A stretch of DNA of 64,000 bases from an uncultured Ruminococcus sp. Its GTDB lineage: Bacteria; Bacillota_A; Clostridia; Oscillospirales; Ruminococcaceae. Made by a program: the position numbers and the translations under genes. Where the stretch lies: positions 1 through 64,000 of the forward strand of contig ONBA01000001.1 in NCBI GenBank assembly GCA_900315975.1, given 5' to 3'. Below, in pieces: positions 16,923 through 26,314 of this stretch; position 1 is the stretch's first letter, and every line of letters starts with the position of its first letter. Under the pieces are notes generated by a model. It saw only the letters and a program-made list of their open reading frames with translations, made no database searches and was not told where the DNA came from.

Positions 16923-17876
16923 TTACATTTTCAGTCCTTCAAAGCTTTCATCGAGTATCTTTGCAGATGCTCTGAATTTCTCCATTTCTTCATCAGTGAG
17001 TGAAAGTTCGAGTACTTCCTTTACACCGTTTCTTCCGATAATTGACGGAACTCCTATGAAAACATTTCTGCTTTCGTATTCTCCGCACAGCTTCGCCGAA
17101 ACAGTCAGCACACTGTTTTCGTCACCAAGTATTGCCTTTACGATTCGGGTAATAGCCATTCCGATACCGTAATATGTCGCACGCTTTGCCTCAATTATCT
17201 TGTATGCGGCTGTACGCACCTGCTCCTCGATTTTTTTCATATCGTCAGCACAATAAGAATTTCTGCCGTCTTCGAGTATCTCAGACACCTGCTTTGTTGC
17301 AAGCATTACCTGCGAGAGCGGTACAAATTCGCTGTCGCCGTGTTCGCCTATTACGTATGCATGGATGTTTTTCGGGTCAACTGTGAAATAGTCACCGAGG
17401 AGATAACGAAGTCTTGCGGTATCAAGCGATGTACCAGTACCGATAACGCGTGATGCACCAAAGCGTGAAAGCTCATAGGTAACGCGTGTCATGATATCGA
17501 CAGGATTTGTCGCAACGAGGAAAATACCATCGAATCCCGACTTAACAACTGGAGTGATTATCGAACGGAAAACCTCAGTATTGCGCTGAAGCAGGTCAAG
17601 ACGTGTTTCCCCTTCTTTCTGTGCAACTCCGGCGGCAATGACTATTATATCCGCGTCCTTGCAGTCGTGATAATCGCCTGCATATATTTTCATATTTGAC
17701 TTTGCAAATGCAAGACCGTGATTGAGGTCCATAGCCTCACCCATAGCGCGGTCCTTGTTAACATCTATCAGCACAAGCTCATTGCATATGCCGCCCTGAT
17801 TTACAAGTGCATACGCAAAGCTCATTCCAACCATTCCGGTACCAATAAGTACAACTTTTCTTCTGTCTGTATTCAT
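16923..17876 (-). CDS. ldh: L-lactate dehydrogenase
   Basis: A 317-residue NAD-dependent enzyme that reduces pyruvate to L-lactate in fermentation. Motifs: GTGMVGMSFAY for NAD, the active loop with AGVAQKEGETRLDLL (substrate-binding Arg), VATNPVD, and the catalytic IGEHGDSE. The substrate-loop glutamine in AQKEGETR favours lactate over malate. A consensus minus-strand promoter lies upstream at 17923-17951, just past the pflA stop, so the gene can be expressed on its own. SD AAGGAG precedes the ATG. Length is typical. Confidence 0.95.
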   Translation of the reverse strand: MNTDRRKVVLIGTGMVGMSFAYALVNQGGICNELVLIDVNKDRAMGEAMDLNHGLAFAKSNMKIYAGDYHDCKDADIIVIAAGVAQKEGETRLDLLQRNTEVFRSIITPVVKSGFDGIFLVATNPVDIMTRVTYELSRFGASRVIGTGTSLDTARLRYLLGDYFTVDPKNIHAYVIGEHGDSEFVPLSQVMLATKQVSEILEDGRNSYCADDMKKIEEQVRTAAYKIIEAKRATYYGIGMAITRIVKAILGDENSVLTVSAKLCGEYESRNVFIGVPSIIGRNGVKEVLELSLTDEEMEKFRASAKILDESFEGLKM

Positions 17877-17922
17877 ATTCTTACTCCTTTGCCATATGAT
17901 ACATCACTAATAATATAAAACA

Positions 17923-17951
17923 ATTATATATTATTGCACATACTTTGTCAA
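17923..17951 (-). promoter_or_regulatory. ldh promoter
   Basis: On the minus strand TTGACA lies at 17951-17946 and TATAAT at 17928-17923, with a 17-base spacer, about 50 bases before the ldh ATG. Confidence 0.9.
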
Positions 17952-17954
17952 GTA

Positions 17955-18698
17955 TCACATCTTCTTCCTGAGACCTGATTTAATACCTGACATTATTATC
18001 TCGCGTGCCCTGATTGCCGCCTCTTTCGTAAGCGGCGGTACATCTGCAAGCGGATATTCTATACCAAGCTCTGCATACTTTATCTTTGCCATATCGTGAT
18101 ACGGCAGAACATCAAGTGCCTTGAGGTTTTTTAGTCCTGAAAGATACTCTCCCAAACGGAAAAGCTCATCGTATTTGTCCGTGATACCCGGTACTACAAC
18201 ATGACGTATCCACACCGGTATGCCGAGGTCACGGATATGCTCGGCAAAGCTCAGTATATGGCTGTTTCCCATACCTGTTAGTTTCTTGTGTTCAACAGGG
18301 TCTATATGCTTTATGTCGAGCATCACAAGGTCAGTATACTTCAGCACCTCGTCGATTTTTGAGTGTTCCTCCGGCGAATATACTCCTGCCGACGTATCAA
18401 GACAGGTATGTACTCCTTTTGATTTTGCAAGGGAAAAAAATTCTGCAAGAAATTCCGGCTGTGCAAGAGGTTCACCTCCGGTAGCCGTTATTCCGCCCGA
18501 TTTCAGAAACTCCTTGTACGAATCGTACTCCTTCATCAGTTCCTCAGCCGTTACTTCATGACCACCGTGAAATTCCCATGTATCAGGGTTGTGGCAGTAC
18601 TTGCACCTCAGCGGACACCCCTGAAAGAATACAACATACCTCACTCCCGGACCGTCAACAGTACCAAAGCTTTCGGTTGAATGTATACGTCCCTTCAC
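17955..18698 (-). CDS. pflA: Pyruvate formate-lyase activating enzyme
   Basis: A 247-residue radical SAM enzyme that installs the glycyl radical on pyruvate formate-lyase. The cluster motif CPLRCKYCHNPDTW (Cx3CxxC) is present near residue 29, preceded by the typical GTVDGPGVRYVVFFQG; GGEPLAQPEF is the SAM-binding glycine motif. Length and motifs match PflA rather than NrdG. No pfl gene lies in the window. The ATG overlaps the stop of cca by 4 bases (ATGA-type coupling), so it is transcribed from the cca promoter. Confidence 0.93.
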   Translation of the reverse strand: MKGRIHSTESFGTVDGPGVRYVVFFQGCPLRCKYCHNPDTWEFHGGHEVTAEELMKEYDSYKEFLKSGGITATGGEPLAQPEFLAEFFSLAKSKGVHTCLDTSAGVYSPEEHSKIDEVLKYTDLVMLDIKHIDPVEHKKLTGMGNSHILSFAEHIRDLGIPVWIRHVVVPGITDKYDELFRLGEYLSGLKNLKALDVLPYHDMAKIKYAELGIEYPLADVPPLTKEAAIRAREIIMSGIKSGLRKKM

Positions 18699-20014
18699 AG
18701 CAATTCCTCCTTCGTATAAGCGATAAGCGACTCTTTCTCATTTGCAAGAGTTTCATCTATAACAAGTCCGAGCAGAGTGTCAAGTGCCGAACCTATGTCC
18801 CTGCCGCTAAGTCCGAGACTTATCATGTCGTTTCCGTTGACTGCAAGCTGACGCAGACTCATGCACTCTCCCTGACGTATCAGCTCACGAGCAGTCTCCG
18901 CACACTTGTCAAAGTACACATTCTCCTCAAGTACAAATTCACACTTTGCAAGATTATCAGCTTTTTTAACTTCAAGCAGAAGAAAAAGATTATCCGCACC
19001 GATACGCGATATGATTCTTCTGATGTGCTTCTCTGAACCTATCTCGTCGCTGTGCATTGCAATTAGAGTACAAACCGTTTCGATGAAGCTGTTATCAAAT
19101 CTCAGCCTCTTCATTACGTCACGCGCTATATCAGCACTTACCCCTGCATGGCCCTTGAAATGTCCTGTTCCGTTTTCATCAAGTCTGAACATCGGTGGCT
19201 TGCCTATGTCATGAAGAAGCATTGTCGTTCGCAGAAGAAGACTTTCCGGTGCAGCCGCAACAGCTCTGACTATATGCTCATATACGTCGTATTTATGGTA
19301 TTTCGAGCGCTGCTGAAAATCAAAACATGGTCTGAATTCAGGTATCAGCTGAGCGATTATCTCCCTGTAGCGCAGTGCCGTTTCAGCGAAGTTAGCACCC
19401 ATTATCATTTTTTCTATTTCATCGCGGCATCGCTCATGCGAAATGTGGTCGAGATTCGCCCTCATATCAAGGACTGCCGCTTCTGTTTTTTCATCTATTC
19501 TATACCCGAGTACAGAGGCAAATCTGACGGTACGCAATATTCTGAGAGCGTCCTCAGAAAAGCGTTTTTCAGGTTCGCCTACACATCGAAGTACTCCTGA
19601 TTCAAGGTCTTCCTGACCGTGGAAAGGGTCGTGAATATCACCGCGGATATCCATTGCCATTGCGTTGACTGTAAGGTCACGGCGTGCGAGGTCTTCCTCG
19701 AGCGATGATGTAAAATCAACTGTATCCGGTCGCCGCGAATCAGTATAGTTTCCGTCTACGCGGTATGTTGTTATCTCAAACGGCTCCGAATCATATAATA
19801 CGGTAACGGTACCGTGTTTTATTCCTGTCGGAACAACTTTCATACCGGAAAATACTTCCATTACCTGCTCCGGCAGAGCGTTCGTAGTAATATCGAAGTC
19901 GCTGACAGGACGTCCGAGAAGCATATCCCTTACGCAGCCTCCGACTATATATGCCTCAAATCCGGCTTCTTCAAGCATTGAAAGCAGTTTTTCATATCTC
20001 TTGTCGTAATTCAA
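18695..20014 (-). CDS. cca: CCA-adding tRNA nucleotidyltransferase with HD domain
   Basis: A 439-residue class II nucleotidyltransferase that adds or repairs the 3' CCA of tRNAs. The N-terminal catalytic domain shows VGGCVRDMLLGRPVSDFDI (the GG plus DxD pattern), the RRD motif in LARRDLTVNAMA, and the EDALRILRTVRFA motif. The middle carries an HD phosphohydrolase motif (LLHDIGKP, then GHAGVS and MHSDE). Both belong to the standard bacterial form. No CCA-independent tRNA is seen nearby. It is the first gene of a two-gene operon with pflA and has its own promoter. Confidence 0.94.
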   Translation of the reverse strand: MNYDKRYEKLLSMLEEAGFEAYIVGGCVRDMLLGRPVSDFDITTNALPEQVMEVFSGMKVVPTGIKHGTVTVLYDSEPFEITTYRVDGNYTDSRRPDTVDFTSSLEEDLARRDLTVNAMAMDIRGDIHDPFHGQEDLESGVLRCVGEPEKRFSEDALRILRTVRFASVLGYRIDEKTEAAVLDMRANLDHISHERCRDEIEKMIMGANFAETALRYREIIAQLIPEFRPCFDFQQRSKYHKYDVYEHIVRAVAAAPESLLLRTTMLLHDIGKPPMFRLDENGTGHFKGHAGVSADIARDVMKRLRFDNSFIETVCTLIAMHSDEIGSEKHIRRIISRIGADNLFLLLEVKKADNLAKCEFVLEENVYFDKCAETARELIRQGECMSLRQLAVNGNDMISLGLSGRDIGSALDTLLGLVIDETLANEKESLIAYTKEELL

Positions 20015-20034
20015 ATCATCACCGCCTTAGCTAT

Positions 20035-20063
20035 ATTATACTACTTTTCCGCTATAAAATCAA
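20035..20063 (-). promoter_or_regulatory. cca-pflA promoter
   Basis: On the minus strand TTGATT lies at 20063-20058 and TATAAT at 20040-20035, with a 17-base spacer. Confidence 0.75.
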
Positions 20064-20090
20064 CACATTTCAAAACACCCCATAAACAGA

Positions 20091-20122
20091 AAAACTGCTG
20101 TAAAAAGCATTACAGCAGTTTT
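20091..20122 (-). terminator. Terminator of topoisomerase operon
   Basis: AAAACTGCTGTAA (20091-20103) and TTACAGCAGTTTT (20110-20122) form a 13-bp stem followed by TTTTCTGTTT on the minus strand, 6 bases after the parC stop. Confidence 0.85.
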
Positions 20123-20128
20123 ATAATA

Positions 20129-22372
20129 TTATTCAAAGCTTAGCTGATTGCTGTCACCGAGTTCCTTTGCAGGTTTTCCGGCTGCCGGAACTGCTCTTGC
20201 ACGGTACTTTTCAAGCTCCGGAGCAGCTTCCTCTGTGATTATCTCAGCAGATGAGAGTGCTGCATTCTTCCTGAGATTTATGACCTGTACACCCTGTGAA
20301 TCTCTTGTAGCCTTCGGGAGTATCATGCCGGTATTGAACACAAGTGCGTGTCCGGAAGTAGTCCTGAGCAGGATATCAGCTTCCTCTGCGACGAATATCG
20401 CTGCAACGAGCGGAGATTTGTCTGAGTAGGCATTAGCGAGTTTTTTACGGTTAGTCTTTGTCTCATAGGACTTCATCGGTATTTTTGCCGCCTTGCCGTT
20501 TTCAAAGAAGAATATGATGTGTCCGCTGTAATCGGTCGTTGGTATCATGGTGCGGAGTTCCTCACCGTCGTCAAAGCTGAGCTTTGCAGGGATATAGTCA
20601 CCCATAAGACTTGCCTTGCAGTCGTCAAACGCACTTGCCTTCGACTTATAAACCTGTGCCTTATCTGAGAAGAATATGAGTTCAGTCTTGTTTGTAGCTT
20701 CAAAGGTCTGCTTGATATAATCGCCTTCCTTGAGCTTCTGCTCACCGCTCATTCTGAGTGACTGAGGAGTTATCTTCTTGAAATATCCGCTTTCAGATAC
20801 GAAAAGATTTACAGGATAGTCAGGTGTATCGTCGATGACCTCCTCTTCCTCTATATCCGACTGATAGAAGAAGAGTGTCTTTCTCGGCATTCCGTAAGTC
20901 TTTGACACCTCTTTAAGTTCGTCGATAATTATTTTGCGTATTTTCTTCTTATCGCTGAGAATATCCTCCATCTCAGCTATATCGGCGCGAAGCTGGTCAA
21001 CTTCCTCAACGCGGCGGAGGATGTACTGGCGGTTGATATTGCGGAGCTTTATCTCTGCAACATACTCTGCCTGTATCTCGTCTATACCAAAGCCTATCAT
21101 GAGGTTAGGAACAACGTCTGCTTCTGCTTCTGTCTCGCGGATAATCTTTATTGCCTTGTCGATATCGAGAAGTATCTTCGAGAGAGCTTCAAGCAGGTGA
21201 AGCTTCTCCTTCTTCTTCTGCAAATCGAAATATGTGCGGCGCTGAACGCATTCCTCGCGGAAAGCTGTCCATTCGGTGAGTATCTCACGTACACCCATTA
21301 CCTTAGGAGTTCCTGCAATGAGTATATTAAAATTGCATGGATAGCTGTCCTGAAGAGGTGTAAGACGATAGAGCTTCTGCATGAGTTTATCGGGGTCAGT
21401 ACCGCGTTTGAGGTCGATAGCGATTTTCAGACCGTTGATGTCGGTCTCGTCGCGGATATACGATATCTCGCGTATCTTTCCTGCCTTGACGAGTTCAATT
21501 ATCTTGTCAATGATAGCCTCTACAGTGGTGGTGTAGGGTATCTGCGTGACCTCTATACAGTTAGACGACTTATCATACGAATACTTGCATCTTACCTTGA
21601 TGCTTCCCCTGCCCGTCTCGTATACCTTGTTTAGTTCAGCTTCGTCATAGAGAAGAAAACCGCCGCCCGGAAAATCAGGTCCCTTGAGAGTGCTTATGAT
21701 ATCATGCTCGGGATTTTTCATGAGAGCGATCGTTGTCTCGCATATTTCAGCTAAATTGAACGGGCAGACGTTGCTCGCCATTGATACAGCTATACCGGTA
21801 TTCGAGTTAACAAGTACTGTCGGGAAAGTAGCGGGGAGAAGCGACGGCTCCTGCATCGTATTATCATAGTTTGGAACAAAGTCTACTGTATCGTGGTCGA
21901 TATCACGGAAAAGCTCGTTGCATATTTTCTCAAGCTTTACCTCGGTATATCGTGAAGCCGCGTAGTGCATCTTGCTTGAATACTGCTTTCCGAAGTTGCC
22001 CTTACTGTCTACATATGGGTGGAGCAGAGCCTCGTTTCCGCGTGTCATACGTACCATCGTCTCGTATATAGCCTGATCGCCGTGAGGATTGAGCTTCATC
22101 GTCTCTCCGACTACGTTTGCAGACTTTGAACGCTCCTTGTCAGGATTGAGAAGTCCGCGCTTATACATCATATACAGGAGCTTTCTGTGCGAAGGCTTGA
22201 AGCCGTCTATCTCAGGAAGAGCTCGTGATATGATAACACTCATTGCATAAGGCATATAGTTGCTTTTGAGTACATCAGCTATCTGCTGGTCAACTATACT
22301 TCCCGAGCCTTCTATATAAGCTTCATGCTTGAATGCAGGAGCGCTTTTTGAAGAATCTTTTTTCTTTGCCAT
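20129..22372 (-). CDS. parC: Type IIA topoisomerase subunit A (ParC-like)
   Basis: A 747-residue DNA breakage-reunion subunit. The winged-helix region reads SRALPEIDGFKPSHRKLLYMMY and the catalytic tyrosine lies in YAASRYTEVKLE. The C-terminal half has GyrA-type beta-blade repeats, but the gyrase-box signature QRRGGKG was not found, which favours topoisomerase IV (decatenation) over gyrase. The N-terminus is basic (MAKKKDSSK). It follows the ATPase subunit gene by 20 bases. The sequence is divergent for a ParC, for example MPYAMSVIISRALPEI kept but LNPDKERSKSANVVGETM altered, so it may be a second, specialised pair. Confidence 0.85.
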   Translation of the reverse strand: MAKKKDSSKSAPAFKHEAYIEGSGSIVDQQIADVLKSNYMPYAMSVIISRALPEIDGFKPSHRKLLYMMYKRGLLNPDKERSKSANVVGETMKLNPHGDQAIYETMVRMTRGNEALLHPYVDSKGNFGKQYSSKMHYAASRYTEVKLEKICNELFRDIDHDTVDFVPNYDNTMQEPSLLPATFPTVLVNSNTGIAVSMASNVCPFNLAEICETTIALMKNPEHDIISTLKGPDFPGGGFLLYDEAELNKVYETGRGSIKVRCKYSYDKSSNCIEVTQIPYTTTVEAIIDKIIELVKAGKIREISYIRDETDINGLKIAIDLKRGTDPDKLMQKLYRLTPLQDSYPCNFNILIAGTPKVMGVREILTEWTAFREECVQRRTYFDLQKKKEKLHLLEALSKILLDIDKAIKIIRETEAEADVVPNLMIGFGIDEIQAEYVAEIKLRNINRQYILRRVEEVDQLRADIAEMEDILSDKKKIRKIIIDELKEVSKTYGMPRKTLFFYQSDIEEEEVIDDTPDYPVNLFVSESGYFKKITPQSLRMSGEQKLKEGDYIKQTFEATNKTELIFFSDKAQVYKSKASAFDDCKASLMGDYIPAKLSFDDGEELRTMIPTTDYSGHIIFFFENGKAAKIPMKSYETKTNRKKLANAYSDKSPLVAAIFVAEEADILLRTTSGHALVFNTGMILPKATRDSQGVQVINLRKNAALSSAEIITEEAAPELEKYRARAVPAAGKPAKELGDSNQLSFE

Positions 22373-22392
22373 TGTGTTCTCCTTTGCCGTAA

Positions 22393-24372
22393 TTATGAAA
22401 TGTCAGCGAGCTCGAGGTAGTCAGCTCCGTATTCAGAGATGTAGTCCTTACGTCCCTGTAAATCGTCACCGAGAAGCATCTCAAATACCTCTGCCGATTC
22501 TCTTATGTCGTCAACTGATACCTTGATAAGACGGCGCGTATCAGGGTTCATAGTTGTAAGGCTCATCATGTCAGGTTCGTTCTCACCGAGACCTTTCGAG
22601 CGCTGGATAGTATGCTTCTTATCGCCGATAAGGTCGAGTATACGCTGTTTTTCCTGCTCTGTATATGCGAAGTAGGTCTTTTCCTTTGTGTTTATCTCAA
22701 ACAGCGGTGATTCAGCGATGTATACATATCCCTCCTCAATAAGAGTGGGTGTAAGTCTGTAAAGCATGGTCAGGATAAGAGTTCGTATCTGAAAGCCGTC
22801 AACGTCGGCATCGGTACAGATAACTATCTTGCTCCAGCGGAAATTATTGATATCGAATGTTGAAAGTTCCTTGTTAGCCTTGGAAGTAACCTCGACTCCA
22901 CAGCCGAGTACCTTTATAAGGTCGGTTATTATCTCACTCTTGAATATCTTCGCGTACTCAGCTTTAAGGCAGTTGAGTATCTTTCCACGGACTGGTATAA
23001 CTGCCTGAAATTCGGCATTCCTCGCAAGTTTTACAGAGCCGAGAGCCGAGTCGCCCTCCACTATATATATCTCACGGCGCGAAACGTCCTTGGTACGGCA
23101 GTCTACAAATTTCTCGACCATATTAGCGAGGTCGATGGTTCCCGAGAGCTTCTTCTTCATGTTCAGACGTGTACGCTCGGCGTTTTCGCGGCTTCGCTTG
23201 TTCAGAAGCACCTGCTCCGATATTTTCTTAGCCTCGTCAGGGTTTTCTATGAAGTACACCTCAAGCTGGTGGCGCAGAAACTCAGTCATTGCCTCACGTA
23301 TAAACTTGTTGGTAATAGCTTTTTTGGTCTGATTTTCGTATGATGTCTGGGTCGAGAATGACGATGATATGAGTATAAGACACTCTTCAACGTCCTCGAA
23401 TTTTATCTTGTTCTCATTCTTCTGATAACCGTTCACCGACTTGATATAAGCGTCTATCTGTGCCGCAAATGCACGCTTTACTGCGTCTTCCGGTGAACCA
23501 CCGTGTTCAAGGAAGCTTGAGTTGTGGTAGTACTCTGTCTTCTTCACCTTGTTTGAAAAAGTAAGCGCAACATCAAGCTTGACCTTGTATTCAGGCTTAT
23601 CCTCACGGTCTTTACCGCGTTTTTCAGTAGTCCAGTGCTGTATAGTCGTGAGAGCCTTGTCATCGGCTATTTCCTTAACATAGTCCGTGATACCGTTCTC
23701 ATATACGAACTCTGTCTCGTTGAATCCGCCCGCTTCATTCTCCGAGCGGAATATGAACAGTATATTCGGGTTTACGACTGCCTGACGTTTCAGTATGTCG
23801 TGGAAAAACTCGTCCGGCACCTCAATATCAGTGAAAACCTCAAGGTCGGGACGCCAACGTGTCTTTGTACCGGTCTGCTTCTTCTTGCAGGGTTCTTTTT
23901 TGAGTCCGCCGACATTATCGCCTTTTTCAAAGTGAAGCTGATACCTGAATCCGTCACGTACCACCTCTACGTCCATAAACTCGGACGCAAACTGCGTAGC
24001 ACAGAGTCCGAGACCATTAAGACCAAGTGAGAATTCATACGAATCTCCGCTTGCATCGTACTTACCGCCTGCATAGAGTTCACAGTAAACAAGCTCCCAG
24101 TTGTATCTTTGCTCATTATTGTTGAAGTCTACAGGACAGCCTCGTCCGAAATCTTCGACCTCGATATCGTGGTTTCTGTAGTGTGTAATTATTATTTTAT
24201 CGCCGAATCCAGCTCTTGCCTCATCGATAGAGTTTGAGATGACCTCGAATATAGAATGCTCACAGCCATCAAGACCGTCTGAGCCGAAAATTACCGCCGG
24301 ACGCTTTCTTACTTTGTCAGCACCCTTCAGCATAGTGATACTGTCGTTACCGTAATCTTTCTTTTTTGCCAT
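22393..24372 (-). CDS. parE: Type IIA topoisomerase subunit B (ParE-like)
   Basis: A 659-residue ATPase subunit. The GHKL ATP site shows EVISNSIDEA, EDFGRGCPVD and GLNGLGLCAT; the TOPRIM metal site shows EGDSALGS and TDADVDGFQIRTL. Standard GyrB/ParE has EGDSAGGSAKQGRD and DADVDGAHIRTL, so both sites keep the acidic residues but diverge around them. IQRSKGLGENEPD matches the family YKGLGEM-type segment. It is co-transcribed with the A subunit and starts with the same MAKKKD tag. The annotation as topoisomerase IV is probable; a lineage-specific extra topoisomerase is possible. Confidence 0.85.
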   Translation of the reverse strand: MAKKKDYGNDSITMLKGADKVRKRPAVIFGSDGLDGCEHSIFEVISNSIDEARAGFGDKIIITHYRNHDIEVEDFGRGCPVDFNNNEQRYNWELVYCELYAGGKYDASGDSYEFSLGLNGLGLCATQFASEFMDVEVVRDGFRYQLHFEKGDNVGGLKKEPCKKKQTGTKTRWRPDLEVFTDIEVPDEFFHDILKRQAVVNPNILFIFRSENEAGGFNETEFVYENGITDYVKEIADDKALTTIQHWTTEKRGKDREDKPEYKVKLDVALTFSNKVKKTEYYHNSSFLEHGGSPEDAVKRAFAAQIDAYIKSVNGYQKNENKIKFEDVEECLILISSSFSTQTSYENQTKKAITNKFIREAMTEFLRHQLEVYFIENPDEAKKISEQVLLNKRSRENAERTRLNMKKKLSGTIDLANMVEKFVDCRTKDVSRREIYIVEGDSALGSVKLARNAEFQAVIPVRGKILNCLKAEYAKIFKSEIITDLIKVLGCGVEVTSKANKELSTFDINNFRWSKIVICTDADVDGFQIRTLILTMLYRLTPTLIEEGYVYIAESPLFEINTKEKTYFAYTEQEKQRILDLIGDKKHTIQRSKGLGENEPDMMSLTTMNPDTRRLIKVSVDDIRESAEVFEMLLGDDLQGRKDYISEYGADYLELADIS

Positions 24373-24448
24373 AGCCTTTTAACCGGATTTGCCTTCCGGT
24401 CATGCTCCTTTCGTCTGTTGATAGGGTCATAAATAAACATTCCTGATA

Positions 24449-24477
24449 ATTATATCACAATTGATTTTTTTTTGCAA
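24449..24477 (-). promoter_or_regulatory. parE-parC promoter
   Basis: On the minus strand TTGCAA lies at 24477-24472 and TATAAT at 24454-24449, with a 17-base spacer. A short hairpin ACCGGA/TCCGGT follows in the leader just before the ATG. Confidence 0.75.
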
Positions 24478-24540
24478 GTATCGTTTTATACAAACACAAA
24501 GCCTTTCTGATACGTTACCTATTATATAGTCAACATACTG

Positions 24541-24569
24541 TTGCATTACATATCCAAATATGTTATAAT
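24541..24569 (+). promoter_or_regulatory. FHA-RodA-PBP operon promoter
   Basis: TTGCAT (24541-24546) and TATAAT (24564-24569), 17-base spacer, about 48 bases before the ATG at 24618. Confidence 0.75.
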
Positions 24570-24617
24570 GTTCTTTGTGAAAAAATCAGCATCGCTGATA
24601 AAGAAAGGAAATATAGA

Positions 24618-25034
24618 ATGGACTCAGCAAAACTACTGCTTTGTGCCGTTTCAGCCGCAGCCATTGACATATGTGCAATGGCGCTGATGCTCACTTCATA
24701 CCGCGAAAAAAGCTCGGGCAAAAAGCGTTGGAGCAAAACTGCGGCAGATATGGAACTTGCAGATCAGAATTCAGTCTACCCGCTCGAATGTGACGAGATT
24801 CTCATCGGCAGACACGCCTCAGCTGATATCAGACTGGCTGATATGTCTGTCTCTCGTTATCACGCCATACTAAATGTCGTTGAAGGCGGCAAATGGACTA
24901 TTACTGACATGGGCTCAAAATCCGGTGTATACGTTAACGGTACTCTCACCAAGCACAAGCGTCTGCGTGAAAATGATATCGTCACTATCGGAAACCGCCG
25001 CCTGATTTTCAGAAAAAGGAGGGGGAAACGTTGA
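24618..25034 (+). CDS. Membrane-anchored FHA-domain protein
   Basis: A 138-residue protein: one N-terminal membrane helix (residues 5-26), a basic linker (SSGKKRWSK), then a forkhead-associated domain at about 55-135. The FHA phosphothreonine-binding residues are in place: IGRHASADIRL, SVSRYHAI and MGSKSGVYVNG. It would recognise a phosphorylated partner at the membrane. Its place ahead of FtsW/RodA and PBP genes mirrors the actinobacterial FHA-RodA-PbpA clusters, where Ser/Thr kinase signalling controls peptidoglycan synthesis. The stop overlaps the TTG start of the next gene. No kinase gene is nearby. Confidence 0.88.
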   Translation: MDSAKLLLCAVSAAAIDICAMALMLTSYREKSSGKKRWSKTAADMELADQNSVYPLECDEILIGRHASADIRLADMSVSRYHAILNVVEGGKWTITDMGSKSGVYVNGTLTKHKRLRENDIVTIGNRRLIFRKRRGKR

Positions 25035-26314
25035 ATAATCCGGTCGCATACGTAATCTCATGCTTCTTTGTACTCCTCGCTCACGGCACTATGCTTTTCA
25101 GCGTTTTTGCCGGAGGTAACTACTCCGACACATCAGCTGTTTTCACCCTTATGGCAGCTGTTATAGGTCTCGACGTCGTATACTTCATTATCATGCCGTT
25201 CTTCAGACAACAGACCTACGCTGTCGATTTCATGCTGATACTGATTCTCAACATGAGCGTGATATTCCAGTCGTGCTTCGGCGGAGTTGAGTTCCATATG
25301 AAGCATTTTATCACCTGTATCACCGCTCTTATAGCGTGCCGCGGAGGTTATCTCCTGTGCAGGAACTATAAGTGGGTACAGAGCAAAAAGAAGTATATCT
25401 GGGCGGCTATCGGAGTTCTCATGCTCGTGATACTCCTGTTTACAGGCAGCCGCAGTATGTGGATAGACCTTGGCTTTATGACTATCCAGCCTTCTGAATT
25501 TATCAAGCCTCTCCTCGTTCTAACCTGCGCCACTACTATAGCTGAACAGCAGAAAAAACACAAGCTGCTTGTTTTCAACGTAGTATACGAAAACCTCATC
25601 GTTTTCGGCATAGTTGTCGCTATATGCCTTTTCCAGTGGTGGTGCCGCGACCTCGGTAGTATACCAACATTCGGCGCAATATATGCTGCCGGATTCCTGC
25701 TTAGGATTTGCTATCCAAAGGGTAAATTCTCGAATAAGCCGATAATCGGTGCCTGTGCGGCTCTTGCCGTTATTGCCGTTGCAGGAGTTATACTCGCTCC
25801 GCCTTATGTCCGCGACAGACTCTTCGTTGACGTATGGAACAACAAGGACGGAAACGGCTATCAGCAGGCTCAGGCTCTTATCGCTATAGCTGACGGCGGC
25901 TGGTTCGGAAAAGGTGCCGGAAACGGCTTCCTTCACAATGTTTTCGCCTTCCGCAGTGATATCGTATTTGCCACAATAAGCGAGGAATGGGGACTTCTGT
26001 TCTCCGTCATGTCAGTACTTGTGCTCCTCATGATGGTTGCTCTTCCGCTTGTTAATCCTCCCCGCTCATACTTCCACGGCACTATGTGTGCAGGAATATG
26101 TGCGGCTTTCTCGGTACAGATGGCTCTCAACATCTTCGGCTCATGCAATATGATTCCATTTACCGGTGTAACTCTCCCCTTCATATCTGAGGGCGGAAGC
26201 TCTATGATGACCAGCGGCTTCATGATAGGTATGCTCGCAGCTGCACAGTCTCCTGTGTTCAAAGCTGACAAACCTAAGAAAAAGTCCGCACCGAAAGCGG
26301 GGGCTGAGAAATGA
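25031..26314 (+). CDS. SEDS-family glycosyltransferase (FtsW/RodA)
   Basis: A 427-residue polytopic membrane protein with about ten helices that polymerises lipid II into glycan strands. Signatures: IQPSEFIKPLLVL near residue 155, GDGGWFGKGAGNGF in the large loop (the usual G.G.GxG), and PFISEGGSSMM near the C-terminus (family PFISYGGSS). It starts at TTG 25031, which overlaps the FHA stop and follows GGAGGGGG, so translation is coupled. The adjacent small PBP is its natural transpeptidase partner. Whether it serves elongation or division cannot be read. Confidence 0.9.
   Translation: MNNPVAYVISCFFVLLAHGTMLFSVFAGGNYSDTSAVFTLMAAVIGLDVVYFIIMPFFRQQTYAVDFMLILILNMSVIFQSCFGGVEFHMKHFITCITALIACRGGYLLCRNYKWVQSKKKYIWAAIGVLMLVILLFTGSRSMWIDLGFMTIQPSEFIKPLLVLTCATTIAEQQKKHKLLVFNVVYENLIVFGIVVAICLFQWWCRDLGSIPTFGAIYAAGFLLRICYPKGKFSNKPIIGACAALAVIAVAGVILAPPYVRDRLFVDVWNNKDGNGYQQAQALIAIADGGWFGKGAGNGFLHNVFAFRSDIVFATISEEWGLLFSVMSVLVLLMMVALPLVNPPRSYFHGTMCAGICAAFSVQMALNIFGSCNMIPFTGVTLPFISEGGSSMMTSGFMIGMLAAAQSPVFKADKPKKKSAPKAGAEK

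Noticed and set aside
20129..24372. DNA gyrase GyrA/GyrB
   Set aside because: No QRRGGKG-type gyrase box was seen in the A subunit and the B subunit is divergent; topoisomerase IV is more likely.
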